A DNA stretch of 64,000 bases from a virus, in IMG/VR virus record IMGVR_UViG_3300042516_001671, positions 1-64,000 of that record; one strand, given 5' to 3'. Each line of letters starts with the position of its first letter. The first letter of the stretch is position 1. Under the pieces are notes generated by a model. That model was not told where the DNA came from. It ran no database searches and saw nothing but the letters and a program-made list of their open reading frames with translations. The translations under genes and the position numbers were made by a program. Shown here one piece after another: positions 30,195 through 37,560 of the stretch.

Positions 30195-30247
30195 TGAGGA
30201 TGTTGATCCGGGCGCTCTTGGCTGGGTGCGTGGAGCAGAGAACATGA
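30194..30247 (+). CDS. Possible 17-aa lipoprotein-like microprotein
   Basis: The frame MRMLIRALLAGC then VEQRT starts by overlapping the MazG stop (TGATG) and ends by overlapping the next ATG (ATGA). It carries a lipobox-like LAGC. The double overlap suggests translation, but the size makes it uncertain. Confidence 0.3.
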   Translation: MRMLIRALLAGCVEQRT

Positions 30248-30513
30248 GCGGCGGCTTCTTTGGTTACGCTCAGTACAAGATCGATCAGATCGCGGATCAG
30301 ATCTCTGATGTGATCCAAAGAAACGATCAGACCCCCTTCCCGCACTCCCCAGCCACCATTCAAAGACTGACAGAAGCTGTCCGGGCTTTGGAGATCGCCT
30401 TCGTTTACGCGAATAGAACTGACTGGCTCCTCAGCAACGATGACTCAGAGGAAAGTTTCGAGAAGCGTCTTCAGCAAGACCTGATCGCCGTGGACGAAGA
30501 TCTGAAGGACTGA
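30244..30513 (+). CDS. Small acidic helical protein, 89 aa
   Basis: GGFFGYAQYKIDQIADQISD then VIQRNDQTPFP and NRTDWLLSNDDSEESFEKRL. I recall similar small phage proteins of unknown role. No motif for catalysis. Follows MazG-like and microprotein frames. Confidence 0.7.
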   Translation: MSGGFFGYAQYKIDQIADQISDVIQRNDQTPFPHSPATIQRLTEAVRALEIAFVYANRTDWLLSNDDSEESFEKRLQQDLIAVDEDLKD

Positions 30514-30514
30514 C

Positions 30515-30730
30515 ATGGACAAGCTCTACGTCATTTCTTTTGATTCCGTTGGAAACGTCATTGACACCAAACGGGTCGCTGTAAACGCCAAATCCCCAGA
30601 CCGGGCATTGGATGCGTTCTGGTGCTGGGCGCGGCTTCAACCCTGGTATATGCACACCTGGGATTTGAAGATCCATTTGGAAGAGATCCGCCAGATCGAT
30701 TCCCCAGTGGGGCCAGTCAAACTGAACTAA
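30515..30730 (+). CDS. Small protein, 71 aa, unknown
   Basis: MDKLYVISFDSVGNVIDTKR gives two strands; then a Trp-rich helix ALDAFWCWARLQPWYMHTWD. One base after the upstream stop. Last gene before the intergenic element at 30737. Not recognised. Confidence 0.65.
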   Translation: MDKLYVISFDSVGNVIDTKRVAVNAKSPDRALDAFWCWARLQPWYMHTWDLKIHLEEIRQIDSPVGPVKLN

Positions 30731-30736
30731 GGGTTA

Positions 30737-30762
30737 GCACTAGTAGACAGATCTATCTCATC
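30737..30762 (+). promoter_or_regulatory. 26-bp element, copy 2
   Basis: GCACTAGT-N5-GATCT-N-TCTCATC, matching 26547-26572 at all 20 fixed bases. Lies in the 94-bp gap before the accessory operon. A weak TAGACA/TGCTAT promoter (18-bp spacing) overlaps it. Confidence 0.6.
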
Positions 30763-30824
30763 TGCGATGCTATCGCTAGCTGTGATGACAGCAACGTCAC
30801 AATCAATGTGAACCAGGAGCAAGC

Positions 30825-30980
30825 ATGAAAACCAAGATGCTAACCAAGGCCCGTCGCCTATGGAACACGGGCAACACGCGCCTTGACCGGCGCAACCAAC
30901 GGGAATGGGTTCGTGCCATCCGCCGTCTGGGCGATAAGTGGCTGCTGGCGGTGCCGGTGGCGCGGAAGGAGGGGGTATGA
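30825..30980 (+). CDS. Small basic protein, 51 aa
   Basis: Start ATG 30825 preceded by CAGGAG. Sequence KARRLWNTGNTRLDRRNQRE then WVRAIRRLGDKWLLAVPVAR. Strongly basic with Trp residues; I recall this as a common tiny protein in phages of Gram-negative hosts. First gene of the accessory run. Overlaps next by ATGA. Confidence 0.75.
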   Translation: MKTKMLTKARRLWNTGNTRLDRRNQREWVRAIRRLGDKWLLAVPVARKEGV

Positions 30981-31174
30981 AAGACACCGGAGGACCGGCG
31001 TTCCCCGTGAAGACGGCGATGTTCGACTGCACGCAGTCCGGCATGACCCTGCGCGACTACTTTGCGGCGAAGGCGATGCAGGCGCTGATTACGCGAATTT
31101 CCATGTCGGGTGTGGATCAAGCAAGAAAAGCGTACGAAATAGCCGACTCTATGCTGAAAGCGAGGAGCCAATGA
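30977..31174 (+). CDS. Conserved-type small phage protein, 65 aa
   Basis: MKDTGGPAFPVKTAMFDCTQ then SGMTLRDYFAAKAMQALI. The block GGPAFP...GMTLRDYFAAKAMQ is widespread in prophages. Function unknown. Coupled by ATGA on both sides. Confidence 0.8.
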   Translation: MKDTGGPAFPVKTAMFDCTQSGMTLRDYFAAKAMQALITRISMSGVDQARKAYEIADSMLKARSQ

Positions 31175-31485
31175 GCAAGCACACACCGGGGCCGTGGGTG
31201 GTCGGCAACCAAGACCCGCTGAACTTTGGCGTGCCGCGCGGTTGGGGAACAGAACCCATCGGCTTTGTGTACGGCCCCAGCTTCCCAGAGCATTCTGAAG
31301 TCGGGCAACGCGCCCTTGCTAACGCCCGCCTGATCGCCGCCGCACCTGAGTTGCTGGAGGCGCTCCGAAGCATCGCGGACTGCTGCGATGAAGAACACGC
31401 CGCACGCGATTACGCATCTCGGCAGGCTGAGATTCGCGGCATTGCCCGCGCCGCCATCGCCAAAGCCACAGGAGAGCAACCATGA
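31171..31485 (+). CDS. Conserved-type small phage protein, 104 aa
   Basis: HTPGPWVVGNQD at the start and ANARLIAAAPELLEALRSIA then AAIAKATG at the end form a pattern seen in many phage accessory regions. No assigned function. The HTPGPW strand may be a Trp-containing binding edge. Confidence 0.8.
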   Translation: MSKHTPGPWVVGNQDPLNFGVPRGWGTEPIGFVYGPSFPEHSEVGQRALANARLIAAAPELLEALRSIADCCDEEHAARDYASRQAEIRGIARAAIAKATGEQP

Positions 31486-31730
31486 CCCCCGAAGAAGAGA
31501 TCCGCCGCGTATTGCACCCGGAAGCGCATGAGCGTTTGAACGATGTCTACAAACCGATGGAGTTCAACCCTCGACCACAGGCCGCTGAGCCCTGCATCGA
31601 CCCCGACGAGATCGGCGGCAGGCCGTGGTATCAGGAGCAGCCAGAGCCGTGGTGGCCGTACATCTTGGGTGCAGTTTGCGCCATCCTGGCGCTGGTGCTG
31701 GTGTTTGCGCCGGTGGGGGTGCTGAAATGA
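31482..31730 (+). CDS. Small C-tail-anchored membrane protein, 82 aa
   Basis: A polar first 55 residues and one C-terminal membrane helix (PYILGAVCAILALVLVFAPV). Likely inserted in the inner membrane with the N-terminus in the cytoplasm. Role unknown; host-takeover or exclusion proteins often have this design. Confidence 0.7.
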   Translation: MTPEEEIRRVLHPEAHERLNDVYKPMEFNPRPQAAEPCIDPDEIGGRPWYQEQPEPWWPYILGAVCAILALVLVFAPVGVLK

Positions 31731-32305
31731 TCTACACCACACTCAACAAAATCTTCATCCACAACCCTTGTGCTGACGACTGGTCCAAACTGCTGCGCCA
31801 CCTTAACAAGGGGCTGCCAGATGATGAGCCTGTCGATTTGCTGACGATCCTTGAGAGCAACGGGCTGGACGATGCGCTCTGGTGTTTATGCGCGGTTGAT
31901 GACTTTCAACGAGAGATACGTTTATATGCTGTCTGGTGCGCTCGGCAGGTACAAAACTTCATGCCAGATCAACGTTCGCTAGAAGCCTTGGATGTTGCAG
32001 AGCGCCACGCCAACGGGCAGGCGACGGATAAAGACCTAGCAGAAGCGAGACAAGAAGCAAGGTGCGCGGCCATAGATGCAGCGCGACACGGCTACAAGCC
32101 GTATCTTCCATCGATAGACGCAGCAAATCATGCCGCTTTTCATGCAACACGAGCTGATGGGTCGATTGCGGCGCGAGGCGCTGCCCGCGATGCTGCGCGT
32201 GCTTTGTTTTGGGCCGGCAAAGGCGGGTGGGATGAAATAAGAGAGTCGCAATCTGCCGAGTTCCGGAGGGTGGCTGGTGTTTGCGCCGCTGGGGGTGTGA
32301 AATGA
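31727..32305 (+). CDS. Ala-rich accessory protein, 192 aa
   Basis: N-terminal part with CADDWSKLLRHLNKGLPDDE and SNGLDDALWCLCAVDD, then an Ala-rich helical repeat region (AEARQEARCAAIDAARHG, ARGAARDAARALFWAG). This layout recurs in prophage accessory proteins of unknown role. Coupled by ATGA. Confidence 0.7.
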   Translation: MIYTTLNKIFIHNPCADDWSKLLRHLNKGLPDDEPVDLLTILESNGLDDALWCLCAVDDFQREIRLYAVWCARQVQNFMPDQRSLEALDVAERHANGQATDKDLAEARQEARCAAIDAARHGYKPYLPSIDAANHAAFHATRADGSIAARGAARDAARALFWAGKGGWDEIRESQSAEFRRVAGVCAAGGVK

Positions 32306-32538
32306 CCAGAACACTTGCGGCAAAAGTGATAGCGGGCATACACAGCCAACGCTGGACGCTTAGCGGCTATGGCGGCACTTGGGCCGGAGCCATGCGCCCG
32401 CTGGAGGAGTACGTCAAGCGCAAGGTTGAGAAAGCCGTGGCCGCTGAGCGCGAGGCCATCATCCAAGCCATGCCCGGCGGGCACAGCGTTGACCCGCAGT
32501 GGGTGTGCGACATGATCAGAGCAAGGGGGAACAAATGA
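32302..32538 (+). CDS. Small protein, 78 aa, unknown
   Basis: WAGAMRPLEEYVKRKVEKAV then AAEREAIIQAMPGGHSVDPQ and MIRARGNK. The AEREAI...IRARG pattern is shared with 34202-34495, a common phage helical motif. ATGA coupling. Function unknown. Confidence 0.7.
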   Translation: MTRTLAAKVIAGIHSQRWTLSGYGGTWAGAMRPLEEYVKRKVEKAVAAEREAIIQAMPGGHSVDPQWVCDMIRARGNK

Positions 32539-32666
32539 CCATCAACCCCCGAGCCTTCCTCCGCAGGTGCTTTACCTGCAACAAAGACTACCGCGACCAC
32601 CCGGGCAGCAGTCTGCGGCGGAAAATTTGGAGATGTGCGGAATGCACGAAGAAAGGGACTCAATGA
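32535..32666 (+). CDS. Small zinc-ribbon protein, 43 aa
   Basis: Two CxxC pairs (CFTC and CAEC) about 20 residues apart in a basic protein (FLRRCFTCNKDYRDHPGS). Start and stop each overlap neighbours by ATGA. Zinc-binding is very likely; role unknown. Confidence 0.7.
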   Translation: MTINPRAFLRRCFTCNKDYRDHPGSSLRRKIWRCAECTKKGTQ

Positions 32667-33331
32667 CGCCTCTCATAACTGAGTTTGTAAGGGTCACCAA
32701 GGATGCTGAACGGTGGACTTGGTTTGATGTGGGAAGCATTCCAGAACTTGTGGAGGCATTGCTTGATGATGAATTATTTGCTATGCCATATCCACGCACC
32801 GCGTTTTGCGGCGTTGATGTGGACGGAAGTAAGTTTTGCGTGGCGCTGATTACTGGTGACAACCATGTAAGCGTAGCCGGCAGGTATGACACCGGCAAAT
32901 TCCCCGCAATCATCAAGCCATTTTCTTACATAAACACCGACGAAGGGATACGCATCTACGGAGGAGAAGGCATGGAGCCTCCTCCTCGGGCGCATTACCT
33001 ACCAGTCATCGCGCTCGTCAGTCGTTTCGCACAAAGCCTAAACGCTGTGACGCAAACGGCGTATTTGCCGACGCCCAAAAAGTCCCTTCTGAATGCCGCT
33101 CGTGCCGCCAAGGGGAAGCCATTGGCGTTGTTTGATTGGCACACCGTTGAGATTGCGCCCAGAAAACCCAAGAGCGAGCCGCAGGGCGGGACCCACGCAT
33201 CACCAAGATTGCATGACAGGCGCGGTCATTGGCGCATCTGTAAGGGCGGCAAAAAGGCTTGGGTCAAAGCCTGCAAGGTTGGTGACGCCAGCAAAGGCGT
33301 TGTGTTCAAGGACTATGAGGTGAAAGTATGA
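32663..33331 (+). CDS. Accessory protein with RHG/GHWR-type C-terminus, 222 aa
   Basis: N-terminal region with WTWFDVGSIPELVEALLDDE; the C-terminus THASPRLHDRRGHWRICKGG then KKAWVKACKVGDASKGVVFK has the basic pattern seen in a phage family I remember but cannot name. No catalytic residues recognised. Slightly lower GC than its neighbours in the first half. Confidence 0.65.
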   Translation: MTPLITEFVRVTKDAERWTWFDVGSIPELVEALLDDELFAMPYPRTAFCGVDVDGSKFCVALITGDNHVSVAGRYDTGKFPAIIKPFSYINTDEGIRIYGGEGMEPPPRAHYLPVIALVSRFAQSLNAVTQTAYLPTPKKSLLNAARAAKGKPLALFDWHTVEIAPRKPKSEPQGGTHASPRLHDRRGHWRICKGGKKAWVKACKVGDASKGVVFKDYEVKV

Positions 33332-33642
33332 CCACCATGCAGATTGACCGCGCCGTGGTTGAGCAGGCGCTGGATGCGTTGGAGAGTTATGCGACGCATA
33401 GGCCGCTTCCCGGACGTTGCCCAGTCAGGGACGTTGAATACGCCCTGCGCACCGTGCTGGCAGAGCCCGAAACCTGCACATGGCAGCAAGACGGCGACAG
33501 TGATTCAGGCCTGTATGCCACATCGTGCCGCCACTACTTCAACCTTGAAGACGGCACGCCGGAAGACAACAAGCTGGCGTGGTGCTGCTACTGCGGTAAG
33601 AAGCTGGCGCAGGAACTGATTACGGAGGACGGCGATGAGTGA
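33328..33642 (+). CDS. Zinc-ribbon accessory protein, 104 aa
   Basis: An N-terminal helix (VEQALDALESYATHRP) and a C-terminal module CTWQQDGDSDSGLYATSCRH then WCCYCGKKL. The Cys/His set resembles restriction-alleviation-like zinc ribbons; that comparison is loose. ATGA coupling. Confidence 0.7.
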   Translation: MTTMQIDRAVVEQALDALESYATHRPLPGRCPVRDVEYALRTVLAEPETCTWQQDGDSDSGLYATSCRHYFNLEDGTPEDNKLAWCCYCGKKLAQELITEDGDE

Positions 33643-34036
33643 CTTGAGAGCCGCCGCCCAGCGGGCGCTGGAGGCGCTGGAGAACTGCTCCAGCGAGTAT
33701 GGGCACAGGTGCAACCGCTGCGACAGCGAGGTTGACGAAGGAGGCAAGGTTGCTTCCGCCCTCCGCGCCGCGCTGGCGCAGCAGGATGAGCCCGACCTCT
33801 CTCGTTGCCCCCAATGCAACGGCCCCGCCGACAACGGTTTCGACCGCAGCATCCCGCCAAACCCTTACCTTTGCACGAAGTGCATGGCCGAGCCGGTGGA
33901 GCCGGTGGTGACGCTGACCGCTCAGCGCGATGCGCTGCTGGAGGCGTTGAAGTTTGTGATCCGTGGAGTGCCCGACACATGGGAAGGCGTGCAGAAAGCT
34001 CGCGCCGCAATCAAGATGGTGGAGGGAACCAAATGA
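33635..34036 (+). CDS. Zinc-ribbon accessory protein, 133 aa
   Basis: Cys pairs CNRC and CPQC/CTKC occur around residues 27, 62 and 84, with PPNPYLCTKCMAEP. A C-terminal helix (AQRDALLEALKFVIRG) follows. Probably zinc-binding. A relative in style of the preceding gene. Function unknown. Confidence 0.7.
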   Translation: MSDLRAAAQRALEALENCSSEYGHRCNRCDSEVDEGGKVASALRAALAQQDEPDLSRCPQCNGPADNGFDRSIPPNPYLCTKCMAEPVEPVVTLTAQRDALLEALKFVIRGVPDTWEGVQKARAAIKMVEGTK

Positions 34037-34215
34037 TCGACGCAACAAAGATCCAATGCCTCACGACGGCAAACTGGCTGAAAGGCTACGCATCCACACT
34101 GGACGCCGATCTACACTCGGCGCTCATCCACAGACTCAACCAAGCATCGCAACTGCTGCAACAGGTGTGGAATGAGTACGAAAGAGCGCAAGGGGAAACA
34201 CATGAACCGCGATGA
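34033..34215 (+). CDS. Small helical protein, 60 aa
   Basis: ATKIQCLTTANWLKGYASTL then DADLHSALIHRLNQASQLLQ. All helical, no known motif. Overlaps both neighbours. Confidence 0.65.
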   Translation: MIDATKIQCLTTANWLKGYASTLDADLHSALIHRLNQASQLLQQVWNEYERAQGETHEPR

Positions 34216-34495
34216 CATTCTCCGCATGGCGCGGGAGGCTGGGTTGACCTCTGTTATAGACGCACACCACAAAGAGTACGGAAGCGGGGCGTTCGATTTG
34301 TCGTTGTACGAAGAGGTAACGCGCTTCTCCGCTTTTGTCGCCGCTGCCGAGCGTGAGGCGTGTGCGAAGGTGTGTGAGGACATTGAAGAGGCATACCAAC
34401 GCCAAGAAAGCATACGCTACCCAGCACTGAGAACAGACGCCGAAACAGGGTCTGGGGAATGCGCCGCCGCCATCCGCGCAAGGGGGATCAAATGA
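34202..34495 (+). CDS. Conserved-type small phage protein, 97 aa
   Basis: MNRDDILRMAREAGLTS, then FVAAAEREACAKVCEDIEEA and CAAAIRARG. This is a very common phage accessory layout with no known function. ATG 34202 overlaps the previous stop region by 14 bases. Confidence 0.8.
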   Translation: MNRDDILRMAREAGLTSVIDAHHKEYGSGAFDLSLYEEVTRFSAFVAAAEREACAKVCEDIEEAYQRQESIRYPALRTDAETGSGECAAAIRARGIK

Positions 34496-34854
34496 GCGAC
34501 AGGGAAATGCTGGAGTTTGCCGCGAAGGCGGCGGGGCTGCGTGTTGGCTTTGAACCCGATGGAAAAGAGCGAGGCAGGCATGACCTGTACTGGAGCAACG
34601 TCCATCACCAACTCGCATGGCACGGCAAGAGTGCAGGCTCCAAATACCCGAGACCGGTCTTCTGGAACCCCCTCGCCGACGACGGCGATGCGCTGCGGTT
34701 GGCGGTGCGGCTCAACATCCCGGTGTTCCCTTACGAAGACGAAACCAGCACCGGCACCATCGGTGTTCGCGCTAAAAACTGGGGGAGCAAGGAGGCAAAC
34801 ACCCGCCGCGCCATCGTCCGCGCTGCGGCAGAGATTGGGAGGAGCATGACATGA
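34492..34854 (+). CDS. Conserved-type small phage protein, 120 aa
   Basis: REMLEFAAKAAGLRVGFEPD, FWNPLADDGDALRLAVRLNI and TRRAIVRAAAEIGRSM. WNPL-DDGDALRLAV is a recurrent phage motif of unknown role. ATGA coupling. Confidence 0.8.
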   Translation: MSDREMLEFAAKAAGLRVGFEPDGKERGRHDLYWSNVHHQLAWHGKSAGSKYPRPVFWNPLADDGDALRLAVRLNIPVFPYEDETSTGTIGVRAKNWGSKEANTRRAIVRAAAEIGRSMT

Positions 34855-35099
34855 TAGGCTTCGGCCCCGTGCCCCTAAAACGCGAAGGCGCAATAGCGGA
34901 TCCCGACGAATACACCTGGGAATGTAACCTTGACGAGTGCGCCGATTGCCGCAAGCATTACCTTGAGTGGAAACAGAAGTATCTTGAACAGGAGCGACAG
35001 CATGACCCGCGAACAACACCTCAACATCCTCATCCTGATCAGCGCCTTGGAGTCGCTGATGTTGGCGCACAAAGTGCCGTTTCCGGCGGGGCTGTCTGA
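34851..35099 (+). CDS. Small cysteine-containing protein, 82 aa
   Basis: The first 50 residues (YTWECNLDECADCRKHYLEW) look coding, with three closely spaced Cys. The last 30 residues overlap the next gene and look like its shadow. A shorter original protein with a lost stop is possible. Confidence 0.55.
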   Translation: MIGFGPVPLKREGAIADPDEYTWECNLDECADCRKHYLEWKQKYLEQERQHDPRTTPQHPHPDQRLGVADVGAQSAVSGGAV

Positions 35100-35151
35100 A
35101 GACCTCGATCTGGTTACAGAGGCGCTCCGGGAGGCAGTGCTGAAAGAATGA
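35002..35151 (+). CDS. Small helical protein, 49 aa
   Basis: ATG 35002 with AGGAG eight bases upstream. TREQHLNILILISALESLML then AGLSEDLDLVTEALREAV. Two amphipathic helices. Overlaps the upstream gene by 98 bases; this frame has the better coding character. Confidence 0.6.
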   Translation: MTREQHLNILILISALESLMLAHKVPFPAGLSEDLDLVTEALREAVLKE

Positions 35152-35197
35152 TTTTTCTCAAAATCTTGCTGCGGCGCGATTTATTAGAGGAGCATAA

Positions 35198-35431
35198 ATG
35201 AATTTAACACCATGGTTTCTTGGAAACACACATCCCATCAGGCCGGGGGTGTATCAGAGAGACTTTGGCCGTGAACGAAAATATGCCTACTGGGATGGAC
35301 AGCACTGGCTATGGGGGGCTGCGACTCCAGAAAGGGCTGTTGAAACAGAAGGGTTTTCCGCCGTCCAGCTTCAGCTTGTCTCTGTTCTCTGGCGTGGACT
35401 GATGGAGGAATCAAATGACCCTGCCATATGA
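35198..35431 (+). CDS. Conserved-type small phage protein, 77 aa
   Basis: NLTPWFLGNTHPIRPGVYQR then YAYWDGQHWLWGAAT and LWRGL. The pattern TPWF...RPGVY...WDG..W...WRG is common in phages; function unknown. A 46-bp A/T-rich gap precedes it, the only break in this coupled run. Confidence 0.8.
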   Translation: MNLTPWFLGNTHPIRPGVYQRDFGRERKYAYWDGQHWLWGAATPERAVETEGFSAVQLQLVSVLWRGLMEESNDPAI

Positions 35432-35624
35432 CATTGCCCGCTGCCTCGGCACCAAGAAGGCAGAATGCGAAGACTGCCTACGCAGGACTTCCCCGCCCGG
35501 CCCATGGCAATCATGGATAGCGGCCCGGTATTCCACAACCCCATGCAAATCAAGGATTGCCAGTGAGGTGCCCGAAATGTCAGAAGGAAGGAAAAAGCCC
35601 AGTCTTGGAAAGCCGCCCGCATGA
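35415..35624 (+). CDS. Small cysteine-rich protein, 69 aa
   Basis: DIARCLGTKKAECEDCLRRT gives a C-x7-C-x2-C pattern, then a further Cys (TPCKSR). Likely zinc-binding. The last 20 residues overlap the next gene. GGAGG lies nine bases upstream of ATG 35415. Confidence 0.65.
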   Translation: MTLPYDIARCLGTKKAECEDCLRRTSPPGPWQSWIAARYSTTPCKSRIASEVPEMSEGRKKPSLGKPPA

Positions 35625-35745
35625 TGGGGATGTTTGGAGACGGCGCTACTGCAAGTTCTGTTTCAACGTGTTTGTTTCCCGTGAAACAGCAGAGCCTGGG
35701 ATGAAGATGCCCCCGGAGACTTGGTCAAAAAATAGGAAGAAATGA
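35563..35745 (+). CDS. NrdR-like zinc-ribbon protein, 60 aa
   Basis: GTG start preceded by AAGGA. MRCPKCQKEG then LESRPHDGDVWRRRYCKFCF and FVSRETAE matches the NrdR N-terminal ribbon: CPxC, SR, G-x3-RRR-x-C-x2-C, F-x-T/S-x-E. The ATP-cone of NrdR is absent. It may bind DNA on its own. Confidence 0.75.
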   Translation: MRCPKCQKEGKSPVLESRPHDGDVWRRRYCKFCFNVFVSRETAEPGMKMPPETWSKNRKK

Positions 35746-35999
35746 ACAACAAGCTAAACGCCGCAGAGAGGGAGCACCTACGCAGGGTCAAGGAGCTACC
35801 CTGCGGGGTCTGCGGAGCTTCGGGCCCTTCTGATGCTCATCACATCAAGCAAGGGCTCCAGTACCTCTGCATCCCCCTATGTAGGGACTGTCATCAAGGG
35901 AGTTTCAACGGCATCCATGGACAGGCCAGGATCTGGTCTGTCCTCAAGAAGGATGAGATGACCGTCCTGAACGATGTCATTGCGCGTCTATCATCTTAA
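35742..35999 (+). CDS. HNH-type nuclease (Ref/DUF968-like), 85 aa
   Basis: LPCGVCGASGPSDAHHIKQG then YLCIPLCRDCHQGSFNGIHG: two Cys pairs and the HH...H motif of zinc-containing HNH nucleases such as Ref. The last codons (IARLSS-stop) lie in the 19-bp repeat that flanks the methyltransferase. Confidence 0.75.
   Translation: MNNKLNAAEREHLRRVKELPCGVCGASGPSDAHHIKQGLQYLCIPLCRDCHQGSFNGIHGQARIWSVLKKDEMTVLNDVIARLSS
35979..35997 (+). repeat. 19-bp direct repeat, left copy
   Basis: ATTGCGCGTCTATCATCTT. The identical sequence is at 37537-37555. It encodes the last residues of the HNH gene. Confidence 0.95.
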
Positions 36000-36000
36000 T

Positions 36001-37560
36001 ATGAAGTTTGGTTCTGTTTGCAGCGGTATTGAAGCCGCCAGCGTGGCATGGCACTTGTTGGGCTGGCATGCCTCTTGGTTTAGCGAGATCGAGCCGTTCC
36101 CGTCGGCGGTGCTGGCGCATCACTACCCGGGCGCGCCCAACTTGGGGGACATGACGACGCTGCCTGATCGCATTCTGTCGGGTGAGGTTGAGGCGCCTGA
36201 CCTGTTCTGTGGGGGCACGCCGTGTCAGGCGTTCAGTGTGGCCGGCCTGCGCCGGTCGCTGGATGATGCCCGGGGCAACCTTTCTCTTATCTTCTGCGAG
36301 ATCGCCGATGCAATTGACCATGTTCGACTTGCTGGAGGAGAGCCTGCCAGCATCGTCTTCTGGGAGAACGTGCCCGGAGTCCTCTCAACCAAGGACAACG
36401 CCTTCGGGTGCCTCCTCGCACGTCTATGCGGGGGTGATGAGCCACTGCATGCGCCCGACGGCTGGCCGGATGCGGGTTGCGTTTCTGGACCCACGAGAAC
36501 AGCGGCGTGGCGCGTCTTGGATGCCCAATACTTCGGCTTGGCCCAACGACGCCGCCGCGTGTTCGTTGTCGCGAGTGCTAGAGACGGGTTCGATCCCGCC
36601 CAGGTTCTTCTTGAGTTCGAAGGCGTGCGCCGGGATTCTGCGCCGCGCCGAGAAGCGGGGGAAGGAGTTGCCCGAGGCGCTGCGCCGAGCTTTGGAATCC
36701 GTAGCGCGAACACCAGCAGCAACGGATGGGGAATCCAGCGAGAACTGACGCACACACTGGACACGGCGTCGCCTCAGATCGTGGCGCAAGCCTTTGGTGG
36801 CGGGCAGAACTGCGCTCAGACTGATGTGAGTACAACGCTGAGTGCCCATCCTGGTGGGTCAACGCTGGACTTCCAGACGGAGACGTTTGTCGCTCACACC
36901 CTGCGCGGCGAAGGCTTCGACGCCAGCGAGGACGGCACTGGGCGGGGGACGCCGCTGGTGCCGGTGGCGTTCAGCATCATGCCCATGAACAGCGGCAAGG
37001 ACTACAAGGCCCGAGAGGTCGATGTGGCGCAACCGCTGATGGCTGCAGGCCCCTTTGGCGGGAATCAGGGTGGTGATTTCATTGCGCAGCCGGTGGAGCC
37101 GGTGCCTATGATCAATATGCAAGGCAGCAAAGGCAATGCAGTCGCGCAAGCTGACGGCCCGAGCTTCACGCTCAACGCCATGCACGGCCACGATATGCAC
37201 GCTGTAGCGGTGCCGGTGGCGATGCGCGAGTCTGGCCAGGGCTACTGGATGCAGGACGATATTGCCGGAACGATAGATGCCAACATGGGCATGAGCGGAC
37301 ACGCCAATCGGCCTGCCGTCATCAAGCAGCAAGCCATGCAAGTCCGCCGCCTCACGCCCGTTGAGTGCGAGCGGCTGCAAGGCTTCCCAGACGGCTACAC
37401 CGCCATCCCCTGGCGCGGCAAGCCCGCCAGCGAGTGCCCTGACGGCCCGCGCTACAAGGCCCTGGGCAACTCTTGGGCCGTGCCGGTGGTGCGGTGGATT
37501 GGAAGACGAATTGATGATCTGTTGAAGCAAAACCTTATTGCGCGTCTATCATCTTCTTGA
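36001..37560 (+). CDS. C5-cytosine DNA methyltransferase, 519 aa
   Basis: Motif I FGSVCSGIEAAS (3-14), motif IV with catalytic C75 in GGTPCQAFS, motif VI ENVPG (122-126), motif VIII QRRRRVF (182-188), IX RLTPVECERLQGFP (450-463) and X near GNSWAVPVVRW. Between VIII and IX lies a very long target-recognition region (190-445) with repeated segments such as VAHTLRGEGFDASEDGTGRG. This could give more than one specificity. It probably protects phage DNA from host restriction. Its end and the preceding gene's end share a 19-bp repeat, pointing to insertion as a cassette. Confidence 0.92.
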   Translation: MKFGSVCSGIEAASVAWHLLGWHASWFSEIEPFPSAVLAHHYPGAPNLGDMTTLPDRILSGEVEAPDLFCGGTPCQAFSVAGLRRSLDDARGNLSLIFCEIADAIDHVRLAGGEPASIVFWENVPGVLSTKDNAFGCLLARLCGGDEPLHAPDGWPDAGCVSGPTRTAAWRVLDAQYFGLAQRRRRVFVVASARDGFDPAQVLLEFEGVRRDSAPRREAGEGVARGAAPSFGIRSANTSSNGWGIQRELTHTLDTASPQIVAQAFGGGQNCAQTDVSTTLSAHPGGSTLDFQTETFVAHTLRGEGFDASEDGTGRGTPLVPVAFSIMPMNSGKDYKAREVDVAQPLMAAGPFGGNQGGDFIAQPVEPVPMINMQGSKGNAVAQADGPSFTLNAMHGHDMHAVAVPVAMRESGQGYWMQDDIAGTIDANMGMSGHANRPAVIKQQAMQVRRLTPVECERLQGFPDGYTAIPWRGKPASECPDGPRYKALGNSWAVPVVRWIGRRIDDLLKQNLIARLSSS

